DNA of 64,000 bases from Lachnospiraceae bacterium MA2020 (GCA_000746015.1 JQKK01000006.1:124001-188000); one strand, 5' to 3'. Shown: positions 18,241 to 26,736, counted from the stretch's first letter. Program-made: numbers and translations. The notes: generated from the sequence alone by a model not told the origin.

Positions 18241-18939
18241 TTATACTTTACTATCATTCTTTATAGACACTTCTTTGTCGTAATTTACCGCTGCTGAGTG
18301 GAAAAACTTTCTCATCAAAAATCCGCCTATACCTCCGGTTTTGACCTTTCCTTCGCCATCAGTCTTAAAAGAAAGATCCCTAAGTATGACGACCAGCTTT
18401 ACATTCATTCTTGACCTGTTTTCTGTTACAAATCTCTCCGCCTCAGGAGACGCAAGATTAAGCAGCAACACATCAGGCAATACTGTATTTATATCATTTA
18501 CTACTGCGTCATCACTGCCAACAGTCTCGTTATATACGCAAGTACCTGCTACCACAAGATCCCTGTTAAAATTCTTGAGGCCGGCAGCAAAACTATTCAT
18601 CGTATCCTCAGTCTGCGAAAGAAGGAAAATCTTCCTCTTTTCTTTTGCAAGCTTTCTGAATAACCCCTTAAGCATAAGATTGCTTTCTATCTCACGCTCT
18701 CTTCCTCTGCTGACAATGCCTCCCGCCTGCAGGATATCCGCAGTAGTACAAGGAGCCATATCCATCTCTTCGATCCTGTCTGTCAGCTCCTCCGAACTTG
18801 CAGCCATCAACAATACATCATGCGTTACAAAGTCAATCGTATTGCATTGGGCATTATTCAGATAATGTGTCACACGTCTCATGGACTCTCTCACCGAAAA
18901 ATCCTTCAGACTGACACCCATTACCGTTAATTGTCTCAT
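18241..18939 (-). CDS. WecG/TagA/CpsF-family glycosyltransferase-like protein
   Basis: 232 residues, ATG with GAGGG 4 nt upstream. GT26 (WecG/TagA/CpsF) proteins transfer N-acetylmannosamine-type sugars to undecaprenyl-linked precursors. Features that fit are the N-terminal MGVSLKDFSV, FVTHDVLLMAASSEELTDRI, the Asp in CTTADILQAGGIVS at the position of the family PDGxGVV motif, IFLLSQTEDTMN, LPDVLLLNLASPEAERFV, and the C-terminal GGIGGFLMRKFF. The usual PDG motif is degenerate (ADI), so activity may be changed. About 100 nt separate it from the regulator gene downstream. Confidence 0.75.
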   Translation of the reverse strand: MRQLTVMGVSLKDFSVRESMRRVTHYLNNAQCNTIDFVTHDVLLMAASSEELTDRIEEMDMAPCTTADILQAGGIVSRGREREIESNLMLKGLFRKLAKEKRKIFLLSQTEDTMNSFAAGLKNFNRDLVVAGTCVYNETVGSDDAVVNDINTVLPDVLLLNLASPEAERFVTENRSRMNVKLVVILRDLSFKTDGEGKVKTGGIGGFLMRKFFHSAAVNYDKEVSIKNDSKV

Positions 18940-19031
18940 CTTTCCCTCTTCTAAAAAGTCATCCCCACGATTGTATCGAAAATTATACCATAGTAACGCC
19001 TACTCTATCAACCTTTAATAAAATCAATTCC

Positions 19032-19042
19032 TATGCTATAAT
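19032..19042 (+). promoter_or_regulatory. Extended -10 promoter placed for a leaderless transcript
   Basis: TATGCTATAAT holds a consensus TATAAT (19037-19042) preceded by TGC, a full extended -10. Only 6 nt separate it from the ATG at 19049, so transcription would begin at or next to the start codon. There is no ribosome binding site between them. A -35 element is weak (TTTAAT, 19014-19019), as is usual with extended -10 promoters. Confidence 0.6.
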
Positions 19043-19048
19043 CATGGA

Positions 19049-20443
19049 ATGAAAAACGCAGACAAAAAAACAATTTCAATTTATTTTCTTTTATTATTCG
19101 GCATCATTATATACGTGTCACTTATCTTTAATGATAACCTCTGGGTTGACGAGGCTTTTACCGCAGCATTAGTACGTGGCTCATGGGGAGAAGTGTGGCA
19201 TGATACGGTAGCCGATACCCTTCCACCATTTTATAATCTTTTTGCCAAAGGCATGACAGAGATTTTGGGATACTCAGCTCCTGTCATGAAGCTTGCTTCT
19301 GTGATACCGATGATCCTTACGCTGATCATGGCAGCATTTCCTTTCAAAAAGCTTTTTGGTGCAAAAGCATCTGCTTTATTTATAATGCTGCTGATCTCGA
19401 TGCCATCCATGCTCTACTATGGTGTTGAGATACGACCTTACAGCTGGGGATTTTTCTTTGCATCCGCATCAGCATGCTCGTATTGCAGTGTTATCAGAAA
19501 CTTTTCAAAGACAAATATCACTTTTCTTGCTATTTTTACAGCGTTAAGCGGATATGCTCATCATTTTTCACTCATAGCATCAGGTATTTTATGGGTTTGG
19601 CTTTTCATATATGTAATTATTTCTCATCGAGAAAGCATCGCAGCATATTTTAAGGGAATTTTGCTGACAACCATTATATACCTGCCTTGCTTCTGTCTGG
19701 CAGTATATCAGATAAAAAATGCAAGCAGCTATTTTTCAATGTCACCGTTATCTCTCCATTCACTTTTGAGCGATATCAGGTATCCATTCGTGACAAATAT
19801 CACAATGCTTTCAGCCTCACTGCTTGCAATATTTGTCATCTGCGTACTGTCGGGACTTTTGCTTCACGATCAAAACACCTTACCTGCCATATCACTGATT
19901 GCAGTATTCTTCGCAGTGATCGGATTTGGATATGGTGCATCAGCGCTTAAGGGCTCAAGCATATTTACCGCAAGATATCTCTTTCCATCACTTGGTGCTT
20001 TTTGGATGGGCGTATCTCTCCTGCTTGAAAACCTTATCAGACATGCACCAAAGAGACTAAAGTCTATGGTTACCTCAGTACTTTTTATAATCATCATACT
20101 TACCGGATCATACGGATACTATTCACAATTCAAAAGTGAGTATGACAACTCCGTAAACCATATGAAAGAATGTTTCTCCGCCAATATCGGTCCTGATGAT
20201 GGTTACATCATATATGAGAGTGCTTATCAGATCGAGACCTGCATGAAATACTATTATCCTGATCTCAAAAAATATTCATGGAAAAATGCAGATAAGATAA
20301 AAGGTACTGCCTGGTATTTTGAAGTTGAGGGATATGAAGACAAGCTGAAAAAAGCATCTGAGCACGGATACAAAAGTGTATTTATAGATAGTTTAGCCTT
20401 TGACAGATACTCTTTTAAATTATATCGACTTGATAAAGAATGA
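19049..20443 (+). CDS. GT39/ArnT-like membrane glycosyltransferase
   Basis: 464 residues. A polytopic protein with about 9-11 hydrophobic segments up to residue 350 and a soluble C-terminal part. The first periplasmic loop contains WVDEAFTAALVRGSWGEVW followed by DTLPPFYNLF, the GT-C pattern (acidic DE after TM1, then PPFY) seen in dolichyl-phosphate-mannose and ArnT-type transferases. IRPYSWG near residue 130 also fits. Such enzymes move sugars from polyprenyl-phosphate donors onto lipids or proteins outside the membrane; acceptor and donor are unknown. No ribosome binding site precedes the ATG (see promoter entry). Confidence 0.82.
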   Translation: MKNADKKTISIYFLLLFGIIIYVSLIFNDNLWVDEAFTAALVRGSWGEVWHDTVADTLPPFYNLFAKGMTEILGYSAPVMKLASVIPMILTLIMAAFPFKKLFGAKASALFIMLLISMPSMLYYGVEIRPYSWGFFFASASACSYCSVIRNFSKTNITFLAIFTALSGYAHHFSLIASGILWVWLFIYVIISHRESIAAYFKGILLTTIIYLPCFCLAVYQIKNASSYFSMSPLSLHSLLSDIRYPFVTNITMLSASLLAIFVICVLSGLLLHDQNTLPAISLIAVFFAVIGFGYGASALKGSSIFTARYLFPSLGAFWMGVSLLLENLIRHAPKRLKSMVTSVLFIIIILTGSYGYYSQFKSEYDNSVNHMKECFSANIGPDDGYIIYESAYQIETCMKYYYPDLKKYSWKNADKIKGTAWYFEVEGYEDKLKKASEHGYKSVFIDSLAFDRYSFKLYRLDKE

Positions 20444-20449
20444 CAAAAA

Positions 20450-20485
20450 AATAAAGTCTGGAACCAAACTCCAGACTTCATTTTT
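20450..20485. terminator. Bidirectional terminator
   Basis: AAGTCTGGA and TCCAGACTT with a 7-nt loop, TTCATTTTTTC following on the plus strand and TTATTTTTTTG on the minus strand. It lies between the converging glycosyltransferase and CPBP protease genes. Confidence 0.88.
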
Positions 20486-21424
20486 TCATATCTTTAATAT
20501 TACTATAAGTGCAGAGACAAACATTGCCAGCATCGCAGGGATACTCCATATCCTTGTCTTAGCATCAACCCTGATTCCTTCTCTGTCGATCTCAAACACC
20601 GGCTCTCTGCGGAATATAGCCTTAAGCCTCAGCATACCGCCCGGCTCATTTTTCGCTATCACACGCAGAATTATGACTGCAATAAATGTCGTAATGATCG
20701 AAACACCTGCATACAGAAAGAAAACTGTCAGTATCTCTCCCTTTGTCAGAGTCAGATTTGCTGATTCCGAAAGTGCTTCCTTATATGAAAATATAGAAAA
20801 CGTAGTGGAGCCATTAATTATCATGTGCCCCAAAAAACTTGGAAGGATACTTCCTGTGATCTCAGACAATACCCCCAAAAACAACCCTATAACAAAAGCA
20901 TACAGAAACTGATTAAGGTTCATATGCATAAGTCCAAACATTACTGCCTGAATAAATATCGCCGCTTTCAACCTTCTCGATTTGCGTAAGCCGTAATAAA
21001 TAGCTCCCCTGAATACAACTTCTTCAACAAACGGACCAAAAACCGCAATAATAAAAAACATAATAATGAATTTATCACTTACTATACTATCCTGAACACT
21101 CGCAACTATGTTATCTGTAACAAGCATCGTAAGCGCATTACACATAGCCATGAGCGGCATGATAAGATATATGAAAGGTACCGTAAGCAGCAGTGTTGTC
21201 AGCTTTACTTTGTGAATTCTCATGCTTTCACTTACATCTTCATTCAGAATTGCCAAAAATACAAGCGTAGGGATTAGCATCAACAATTCACCGTACATAA
21301 GTGAAAACCTTGTTGAAACAGAAAAACCGGGAACTTTGGCATACAAAAAACGCAGACCATGGCTCCCGGCTAAAAGACTGACTATCACTACCAGGTATAA
21401 CCAACCCGATTTTTTTTGATTCAT
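20486..21424 (-). CDS. CPBP-family intramembrane metalloprotease
   Basis: 312 residues, ATG with AAGGAG 6 nt upstream. About eight hydrophobic segments. The CPBP (Abi/CAAX protease) motifs are EEVVFRGAIYYGLRK near 135, FGLMHMNLNQF near 165 and a His in LGHMIINGS near 197, which supply the Glu-Glu-His-His active site in the membrane. In Firmicutes such proteins process or protect against peptides and bacteriocins, or act in protein secretion; no peptide gene is adjacent here. Shares a terminator with the opposing glycosyltransferase gene. Confidence 0.88.
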   Translation of the reverse strand: MNQKKSGWLYLVVIVSLLAGSHGLRFLYAKVPGFSVSTRFSLMYGELLMLIPTLVFLAILNEDVSESMRIHKVKLTTLLLTVPFIYLIMPLMAMCNALTMLVTDNIVASVQDSIVSDKFIIMFFIIAVFGPFVEEVVFRGAIYYGLRKSRRLKAAIFIQAVMFGLMHMNLNQFLYAFVIGLFLGVLSEITGSILPSFLGHMIINGSTTFSIFSYKEALSESANLTLTKGEILTVFFLYAGVSIITTFIAVIILRVIAKNEPGGMLRLKAIFRREPVFEIDREGIRVDAKTRIWSIPAMLAMFVSALIVILKI

Positions 21425-21440
21425 CAGCTCTCCTTATTTA

Positions 21441-21674
21441 TTACTGGTTCATCATGAAGTTTACAAGCTTATCGATATCATCTGGCTCATAAGCTACGAT
21501 CTCGAGCTCCTTGATCACACCATCAGAAAAAATATTAGCCATAGAAACATACTGTGAAAGCTTTGACTTAAGATTAAGTCTGTCACCCTCACCTGTTACG
21601 AGCTCAACTTTACCGCTGCAGCTATCAACAACCTTGAAAAACTTATCGATGTCTGTAATATTCTGTACTTTCAT
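21441..21674 (-). CDS. Small HPr-like protein lacking the active-site histidine region
   Basis: 77 residues, ATG with AAGGGGG upstream. I do not recognise a named family. The stretch from KVELVTGEGDRLNLKSKL to ELEIVAYEPDD aligns by eye with the second half of HPr (the NxKSIM...GxEIxIxAEGxDE pattern), while the LHARPA phosphorylation motif of true HPr is absent. If the fold is HPr-like it cannot be phosphorylated at His15 and may be regulatory. Lies 17 nt upstream of the CPBP gene and 34 nt after ridA, probably in one transcript. Confidence 0.55.
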   Translation of the reverse strand: MKVQNITDIDKFFKVVDSCSGKVELVTGEGDRLNLKSKLSQYVSMANIFSDGVIKELEIVAYEPDDIDKLVNFMMNQ

Positions 21675-21707
21675 AGTTCTTAATCCCCCTTTCAGGATAG
21701 TCCTATA

Positions 21708-22091
21708 TTACTTTGTAACTTTTATCGCAATAGCTTCTATCTCAAGCTTTACGTTCTTTGGAAGTTTTGCAACTTCGACGCAGCTTCTTGCAGGAAGCAC
21801 GCCTGTAAAATATGTGGCATAGATATCATTGATCTTTGTGAAATCATCCATATTCTTGATGAAAACAGTAGTCTTGATAACATTTTCAATAGAGCTGCCT
21901 GCATCCTCTAAGAGCGCTTTCAAATTATCAAGCACCTGACGAGTCTGCTCCTCTACAGAATATCCAACTACATTTCCAGTTGAAGGAACGATAGGAATGA
22001 TACCGGATGTAAAAATAGTATCGCCAATCTCAATAGCCTGTGAATATGGTCCAATTGCTGCTGGTGCATTAGGTGTACTGATTACTTTCAT
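21708..22091 (-). CDS. ridA: RidA-family enamine/imine deaminase
   Basis: 127 residues from the ATG with GGAGG 5 nt upstream; a GTG four codons earlier is disfavoured. The whole protein is a RidA (YjgF/YER057c/UK114) domain: PNAPAAIGPYSQAIEIG at the N-terminus, SGIIPIVPSTG, and the substrate-binding Arg in PARSCVEVAKLPKN near residue 100. Hydrolyses reactive 2-aminoacrylate-type intermediates released by PLP enzymes. Eighteen nucleotides separate it from the upstream cvfB stop. Confidence 0.95.
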   Translation of the reverse strand: MKVISTPNAPAAIGPYSQAIEIGDTIFTSGIIPIVPSTGNVVGYSVEEQTRQVLDNLKALLEDAGSSIENVIKTTVFIKNMDDFTKINDIYATYFTGVLPARSCVEVAKLPKNVKLEIEAIAIKVTK

Positions 22092-22109
22092 AATATCCTC
22101 CACTATTAT

Positions 22110-22943
22110 TTATTTAAGTTTTATTGTGTCAGAGCCTATCTCGACAAGTCCCTCTTTCATAAGATGTCCAACGGCTCTCTTAAACGCATTTTTGCTCATC
22201 CCGCATTCCTGCTTGATGATCTCAGGTGAAGCCTTATCACTAAACGGAAGACTTCCTCCGCGCTGCTTAAGCATATCAAGTAAGACTTTTCCATCATCTT
22301 CCATCTGAAGATAAGCCTTTTTACGAATAGACAGATCCAGCTTGCCGTCCTCTTTAACCCTTGTCACTCTCGCATTGATGATATCTCCAGGCTTTACCTC
22401 ACCAGAAAACTCCCTGGCAGGTATAAGCGCAGAATACTTGCGGTCTACAGCCACAAATGCGCCAAAATTCCTGCTGACCTCATATACAAGGCCGGAAACC
22501 TCATCATCGATCTTATAAGGAGAATCTGTAGCAAGACGTTCATAGACTTTCATTGTAGCCGCAAGACGATTACTCTTGTCGATATACATAGCAACAAGTA
22601 CCTCGTCTCCGGTATTGACCGTATAAGTCTGCTCTTTGTAAGGAAGGAGAAGATCTCTCTCGAGCCCCATATCAAGGAATGCTCCTATCTTTGTAACTTC
22701 CTTAACCGTAAGCACTGCAATATTGCCAACTGTTATCTTTGGCATATTCACAGTAGCGATAAGTCTGTCCTTAGAGTCTCTGTAGACAAATACCTCTACA
22801 CTGCTCCCTATCACATCATCTTCCTTAAGCTGCTTCTTTGGAAGAAGGACTGCATTCTCATCTCCTGCATTTTCTGAGAGGTATGCTCCAAAATCAGCCA
22901 TACGCTCTATTTGTAGTTTTTGAATTTTTCCAAGTTGAATCAT
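22110..22943 (-). CDS. cvfB: CvfB-family S1 RNA-binding protein
   Basis: 277 residues; only a weak ribosome binding sequence (AGG 12 nt upstream). Three S1-like OB-fold segments: 1-60 (LGKIQKLQIERMADFGAYL), about 65-130 (VTKEVTKIGAFLDMGLERDL) and about 145-210 (VSGLVYEVSRNFGAFVAVD), then a winged-helix C-terminus (GVMKEGLVEIG-like end, about 215-277). This is the CvfB/YitL architecture described in Staphylococcus and Streptococcus, where it influences RNA stability and virulence gene expression. Confidence 0.88.
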   Translation of the reverse strand: MIQLGKIQKLQIERMADFGAYLSENAGDENAVLLPKKQLKEDDVIGSSVEVFVYRDSKDRLIATVNMPKITVGNIAVLTVKEVTKIGAFLDMGLERDLLLPYKEQTYTVNTGDEVLVAMYIDKSNRLAATMKVYERLATDSPYKIDDEVSGLVYEVSRNFGAFVAVDRKYSALIPAREFSGEVKPGDIINARVTRVKEDGKLDLSIRKKAYLQMEDDGKVLLDMLKQRGGSLPFSDKASPEIIKQECGMSKNAFKRAVGHLMKEGLVEIGSDTIKLK

Positions 22944-22983
22944 AAAATTATTTTACCTAAAATATAAAAAATCTTCAATATCG

Positions 22984-23015
22984 AAAAAGAGCGGTGATAT
23001 ACTCACCGCTCTTTT
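22984..23015 (-). terminator. Terminator of tRNA-Gln
   Basis: GAGCGGTGA and TCACCGCTC with a TATAC loop, flanked by A and T tracts on both sides. On the minus strand it follows the tRNA by 4 nt and ends in TTTTTC. Confidence 0.88.
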
Positions 23016-23019
23016 TTAG

Positions 23020-23092
23020 CTGGGCTAGAAGGATTCGAACCTTCGAAGTGACGGAGTCAGAGTCCGTTGCCTTACCGCTTGGCGATAGCCCA
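23020..23092 (-). tRNA. tRNA-Gln (anticodon CUG)
   Basis: Cloverleaf read on the minus strand: acceptor TGGGCTA/TAGCCCA with discriminator G, D-stem GCC/GGC around AAGCGGTAA, anticodon stem ACGGA/TCCGT with loop CTCTGAC (anticodon CTG), and T-arm AAGG-TTCGAAT-CCTT. The 3' CCA is not encoded (GCT follows). The U1-A72 end is typical of glutamine tRNA. Confidence 0.95.
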
Positions 23093-23111
23093 ATGACTTG
23101 CAACGAATGTT

Positions 23112-23140
23112 ATTATACGCATACTCTCAAAAAAAAGCAA
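23112..23140 (-). promoter_or_regulatory. SigmaA promoter of tRNA-Gln
   Basis: TTGCTT (23140-23135) and TATAAT (23117-23112) are 17 nt apart on the minus strand, with the tRNA 5' end 19 nt past the -10 element. The remaining gap toward 23231 is AT-rich with poly-A/T runs and no gene. Confidence 0.8.
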
Positions 23141-23231
23141 GTACTTTTTTAATTTTTTTCAAATTTTTTTGATAAACGACACAGCCGCAGTTAACTGTCA
23201 GCCATGCCGCTCCAAACATATTATTCAGCTG

Positions 23232-23681
23232 TTACTCTGTTGATCCGCCAACACAGCTTAAAACTTCATAAAGAAGTTTGTAGAGCTCCTTGGCTTTTTC
23301 AGGATCAAGATTAACACAACAGGTCATTTTCTCCGGAATATCGAGCGCCTTATCTCTAAGCGCCATACCTGCATCTGTTATAGATACGACCAGATTTCTC
23401 TCATCAGCTTCTGATCTCTTACGACTTACAAAGCCCTTTGATTCAAGTTTTTTCAAAAGTGGGGTGAGTGTACCGGAATCAAGGAATAACTGCTCTCCAA
23501 GTTCCTTTACATTAGTTTCTTTTTTCTCCCACAGCACAAGCATTGTAATATACTGAGTATACGTAAGATCCAGTTCATCCAAGAATGGCTTATACTTGCG
23601 CACTATCTCTTTAGAACATGCATATAGTGGGAAGCATATTTGATTTTCTATCCTCAGGCACTCGTACTTATCTTTACCCAT
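23232..23681 (-). CDS. ohrR: OhrR-type MarR-family peroxide-sensing repressor
   Basis: 149 residues. The N-terminal IENQICFPLYACSKE matches the OhrR sensing region; Cys16 in ICF is at the position of the reactive Cys15 of Bacillus OhrR. The MarR winged helix follows: YTQYITMLVLWEKKE, GEQLFLDSGTLTPLLKKLE and the wing RKRSEADERNL. Reaction of the Cys with organic peroxide releases the repressor from DNA. An OhrR-box-like palindrome overlaps its own promoter (23743-23757), so autoregulation is expected. No ohr peroxidase gene is adjacent, so its target genes must lie elsewhere. An additional Cys sits at residue 22. Confidence 0.9.
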   Translation of the reverse strand: MGKDKYECLRIENQICFPLYACSKEIVRKYKPFLDELDLTYTQYITMLVLWEKKETNVKELGEQLFLDSGTLTPLLKKLESKGFVSRKRSEADERNLVVSITDAGMALRDKALDIPEKMTCCVNLDPEKAKELYKLLYEVLSCVGGSTE

Positions 23682-23696
23682 ACAAAAAATCTCCTA

Positions 23697-23732
23697 AAAA
23701 AAATCGGCAGCCAATCTAAGGAATTGACTGCC
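23697..23732 (-). terminator. Terminator-like hairpin in the ohrR leader
   Basis: On the minus strand GGCAGTCAAT and ATTGGCTGCC pair (one G-T) and are followed by GATTTTTTTT, then immediately by the ohrR AGGAG. It lies downstream of both metI and the ohrR promoter, so it would end metI transcripts but also lies inside the ohrR leader and could attenuate it. Confidence 0.75.
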
Positions 23733-23742
23733 TATGATTGCT

Positions 23743-23779
23743 TACAATTAAATTATAAATCCACTGCCCGCAAAGTCAA
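23743..23779 (-). promoter_or_regulatory. ohrR promoter overlapped by an OhrR-box-like palindrome
   Basis: TTGACT (23779-23774) and TATAAT (23757-23752) on the minus strand are 16 nt apart. TACAATT-A-AATTATA (23743-23757) is a near-perfect inverted repeat, one base from the TACAATT/AATTGTA consensus recognised by Bacillus OhrR, and covers the -10 element. This is the expected geometry for autorepression. Confidence 0.75.
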
Positions 23780-23813
23780 GTTTTTTTCAACGTGCATGCA
23801 AGCAGCATTCATG

Positions 23814-24455
23814 TCAAGACAACTTATTATACATATGATTTCCGAGTAACTGGACAAACTGTACAAAAACAATGAGCACAAGGCTTGTTACAACAAGATA
23901 GCCAAAATCATACCTCTGGTAACCATATCTTATAGCAACGTCTCCAAGTCCTCCTGCACCTATTGCACCACCCATTGCAGAATATCCGATAAGGTTGATG
24001 ATAGTAAGTGTGATACCTGAAAGGATAGCCGGTACAGCTTCCTTAAATGCTACTCTGAATATGATCTGCGTATCAGATGCTCCAAATGCCTTTGCCGCCT
24101 CTATTACACCTGGATCAACGCTTCTTAGAGCACTCTCCATTACTCTTGCAACAAAAGGTATGGCGCTGATAGTAAGCGGAACGATAGCCGCTGTTGTACC
24201 GATAGCCTTACCTGCGATCATCCTTGTAAAAGGAATGACGATTACCATAAGTATTATAAATGGAAAACTTCTAAATACATTTACAAGGAAATCGAGTATT
24301 CCGTACACTACCTTATTTGGTCTAAGTCCATCACTTGCAGTGATAGTAAGTATAATAGCCGGTATAAAACCAATTACGACCGCAAGGACCGTAGATGCAG
24401 CCACCATCTGCAAAGTCTGCAGTGTAGCCTTTATGATCATATCTGACATTGTCAT
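23814..24455 (-). CDS. metI: Methionine ABC transporter permease MetI
   Basis: 213 residues, ATG with AGGAGG 8 nt upstream and only 3 nt after the metN stop. Five hydrophobic segments with the permease EAA-type loop EAAKAFGASDTQIIFRVAF near residue 120 and the family end segment GYSAMGGAIGAGGLGDVA. Forms the membrane channel for import of D/L-methionine with MetN. No MetQ substrate-binding lipoprotein gene is nearby in this window. Confidence 0.94.
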   Translation of the reverse strand: MTMSDMIIKATLQTLQMVAASTVLAVVIGFIPAIILTITASDGLRPNKVVYGILDFLVNVFRSFPFIILMVIVIPFTRMIAGKAIGTTAAIVPLTISAIPFVARVMESALRSVDPGVIEAAKAFGASDTQIIFRVAFKEAVPAILSGITLTIINLIGYSAMGGAIGAGGLGDVAIRYGYQRYDFGYLVVTSLVLIVFVQFVQLLGNHMYNKLS

Positions 24456-24458
24456 ATC

Positions 24459-25433
24459 TTAATCCTCCTTAATCCTTTCCCATTTTACTCCATAGCTGTC
24501 GAGCTTACTACAAACGCTGTCAGCCTTTGATGCATCAACATTTATAACAAGCGCACCAAGAGCAGTAGATCTGAAGTTTTCAATCTTTCCCCAGGCTATA
24601 GACATATCTATATCAAGCTCACGGGATATTCTTGTGATGATCGGTTCTGCTGCATTATTGCAATCATAAAAGATCTGGATGTTTTCTCCGCTCTTTGGAA
24701 GTACATCAGGCATTCCGCCAAGGAACTCCTTAACATCGTCATTAGGCATTACAAAAAGCTGCTCAGGACGTCCCTCTGCAACGATATTTCCATCCTTTAT
24801 AAATGCAACACGGCTGCAGATCTGCTTAACAACTTCCATCTGATGAGTAACTACTACTATAGTAAGATTAAGCTCCTTGTTTATCTTGAGCAAAAGATCC
24901 AAAATACCCATTGTTGTCTGAGGATCAAGAGCTGATGTTGCTTCGTCACAAAGAAGCACTTTAGGATCCATGACAAGTGCCCTTGCTATAGCTACTCTCT
25001 GTTTCTGTCCACCAGAGAGATTGGACGGGCGTTCATGTACCTTATCTGAAAGTCCTACCATATCAAGAAGTTTCAATATCTTTTCTTTATTCTTGTCCGA
25101 ATTGATATTTTCTCCGGCAAACTGAAGCGGAAGTGCTACATTATGATAAACATCTGCACGGTTTAAAAGATTGAAGTTCTGAAAAATCATACTTATATCG
25201 CGTCTGAACTCACGCATTGACTTGCCATCAAGAGATGAAACTTCCTTGCCCATGACCTTCAAACTTCCGCTCTGATAGTCCTCAAGTCCGTTCATACATC
25301 TGAGCAATGTTGACTTACCTGCTCCACTATGGCCTATGATGCCATATATCTCACCATCTTCAATATGCATTGAAATATCTTTTAACACTTCCACATTTCC
25401 GAAGCGTTTTCCCAGGTTATTGATCTGTATCAT
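24459..25433 (-). CDS. metN: Methionine ABC transporter ATP-binding protein MetN
   Basis: 324 residues from the ATG with GAGGAG 5 nt upstream; the open frame extends 58 codons further but that part has no ribosome binding site and unlikely composition. Walker A GHSGAGKST (about 37-45), signature LSGGQKQRVAIARA, Walker B VLLCDEATSALD, then a C-terminal NIL (methionine-sensing) domain of about 75 residues (ENIQIFYDCNNAAEPI to the end). The NIL domain gives methionine feedback inhibition in E. coli MetN. Operon with metI. No SAM riboswitch or T-box was recognised in the 145-nt upstream gap. Confidence 0.95.
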   Translation of the reverse strand: MIQINNLGKRFGNVEVLKDISMHIEDGEIYGIIGHSGAGKSTLLRCMNGLEDYQSGSLKVMGKEVSSLDGKSMREFRRDISMIFQNFNLLNRADVYHNVALPLQFAGENINSDKNKEKILKLLDMVGLSDKVHERPSNLSGGQKQRVAIARALVMDPKVLLCDEATSALDPQTTMGILDLLLKINKELNLTIVVVTHQMEVVKQICSRVAFIKDGNIVAEGRPEQLFVMPNDDVKEFLGGMPDVLPKSGENIQIFYDCNNAAEPIITRISRELDIDMSIAWGKIENFRSTALGALVINVDASKADSVCSKLDSYGVKWERIKED

Positions 25434-25535
25434 TGTTACTCCTCTTATATCATTAAGTATATTATCTGAATAATCATGTTTTTCCATTATAGCAACAGTT
25501 CTATGAGTTTCCAAGTAAAAAATTACGTAAAATGC

Positions 25536-25570
25536 TAAAAAGCGGAAGGGATCATTTTTTCCCTTCCGCC
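25536..25570 (-). terminator. Terminator after DUF3810 gene
   Basis: GCGGAAGGGA and TCCCTTCCGC form a 10-bp stem with an 8-nt loop; TTTTTAGC follows on the minus strand, 9 nt past the stop at 25579. Confidence 0.88.
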
Positions 25571-25578
25571 ATTTCTTT

Positions 25579-26736
25579 TTATCCTGCCTGCGCAAGCATT
25601 TCAACATTCTCAGCTTCGCGTGAATAAATCAGAAGCCCTACCACTTTGCTATAAGTAACCGAACCTTCCGGTATACCATTTGCTGCAAGAGTGATATCAA
25701 CATATGACTTTGCTGCCGCTCTGACTGTTTTAGTTGGTATAATTGCATTTTTTTCAACTTTTTCCTCAACCTTGGCAAGCATAAAAACGTTATCCTGTTT
25801 TACCCGCTTTGATATCTTTGTATAAGAAGAATAAAGTCCTGTGCACTCTGAACATGCCTCTTTAAAATCATTATTTATATAATTAAGTACACTCAGATAC
25901 CCACTATACTGAAAAAACTTATTATCAGAATTTATACATGCAACATATGCAATGAAATTTGCCTCATCTTCTTTTATAAACCCCTTCGTATGTGCAAGCT
26001 CATGACACATGGTAGATGGCATATTTATCTCAGTCATCTCAGTGTTATAATTTGCCTCCATTGTAAATGGAAAATAGTATCCTCTCATCGATTGCTGACA
26101 CATAAATTCCGAGGCAAGCAGAGGCTTTGGCACCGAATACTGTCCCAAAAGCTCATTCCACTGCAGTCCAAGATTCTGCATGGCTTTGACTGCTTCTTCA
26201 GCCATGTTTCCTGTGAATTTTGGGTTTCCATCCTCATCACGCTCTATTTCCTTCGCAAGTGCATTTACTCTTTCTACTATAAACTCTCTTGATTCTGCAA
26301 GAGTCTCAAAATCATACTCTGATTCTGATGCACCGTTTAAGTAGCTGCCCTCAAGTCCTGTGCTATGATAAAGTATGAAGCAGTTATTAGTCATAACAAA
26401 TGCTGTACCTGCAATTATAAAACCTGCCGCCTTAAAAAATCTTTCATATCCCTTTACAGATATGCCGTTAAGTCGTGATATAAAATAAGCGATCCCCGCT
26501 ATCATCATAGCCATTGCCAAAACCGCAGCCATGCACAAAAGCAATTCCCCAAGTGAAAAAGGAAAGACATTCGAAAATGAAGTCATTATATTTTGAAAAA
26601 AAGGAAAAATATGCACTCTATGCCAGTCTGCATAATCCGTTGATAACCATGCCAGCAGATTCTGCAAAATAGTCACAGTGATCAGTATAACCATAGTAAC
26701 TACATATATTTTGTGCATTCTTTCCTTTTTTCTCAT
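25579..26736 (-). CDS. DUF3810 membrane protein with HExxH metalloprotease-like motif
   Basis: 385 residues, ATG with GAGG 7 nt upstream. Three N-terminal hydrophobic segments (about 8-30, 55-85, 100-122) precede a soluble domain. The motif STMCHELAHTKGFIKEDEANF (near 240) is a gluzincin-like HExxH with a second acidic cluster, as seen in DUF3810 proteins. Function unknown; a membrane-anchored zinc protease is the natural guess, not shown. Monocistronic between metN and the riboflavin operon. Confidence 0.8.
   Translation of the reverse strand: MRKKERMHKIYVVTMVILITVTILQNLLAWLSTDYADWHRVHIFPFFQNIMTSFSNVFPFSLGELLLCMAAVLAMAMMIAGIAYFISRLNGISVKGYERFFKAAGFIIAGTAFVMTNNCFILYHSTGLEGSYLNGASESEYDFETLAESREFIVERVNALAKEIERDEDGNPKFTGNMAEEAVKAMQNLGLQWNELLGQYSVPKPLLASEFMCQQSMRGYYFPFTMEANYNTEMTEINMPSTMCHELAHTKGFIKEDEANFIAYVACINSDNKFFQYSGYLSVLNYINNDFKEACSECTGLYSSYTKISKRVKQDNVFMLAKVEEKVEKNAIIPTKTVRAAAKSYVDITLAANGIPEGSVTYSKVVGLLIYSREAENVEMLAQAG

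Noticed and set aside
25434-25535. SAM riboswitch or T-box in front of metN
   Set aside because: The 100 nt are AT-rich and none of the conserved S-box or T-box (TGGTACCG-like) segments is present.
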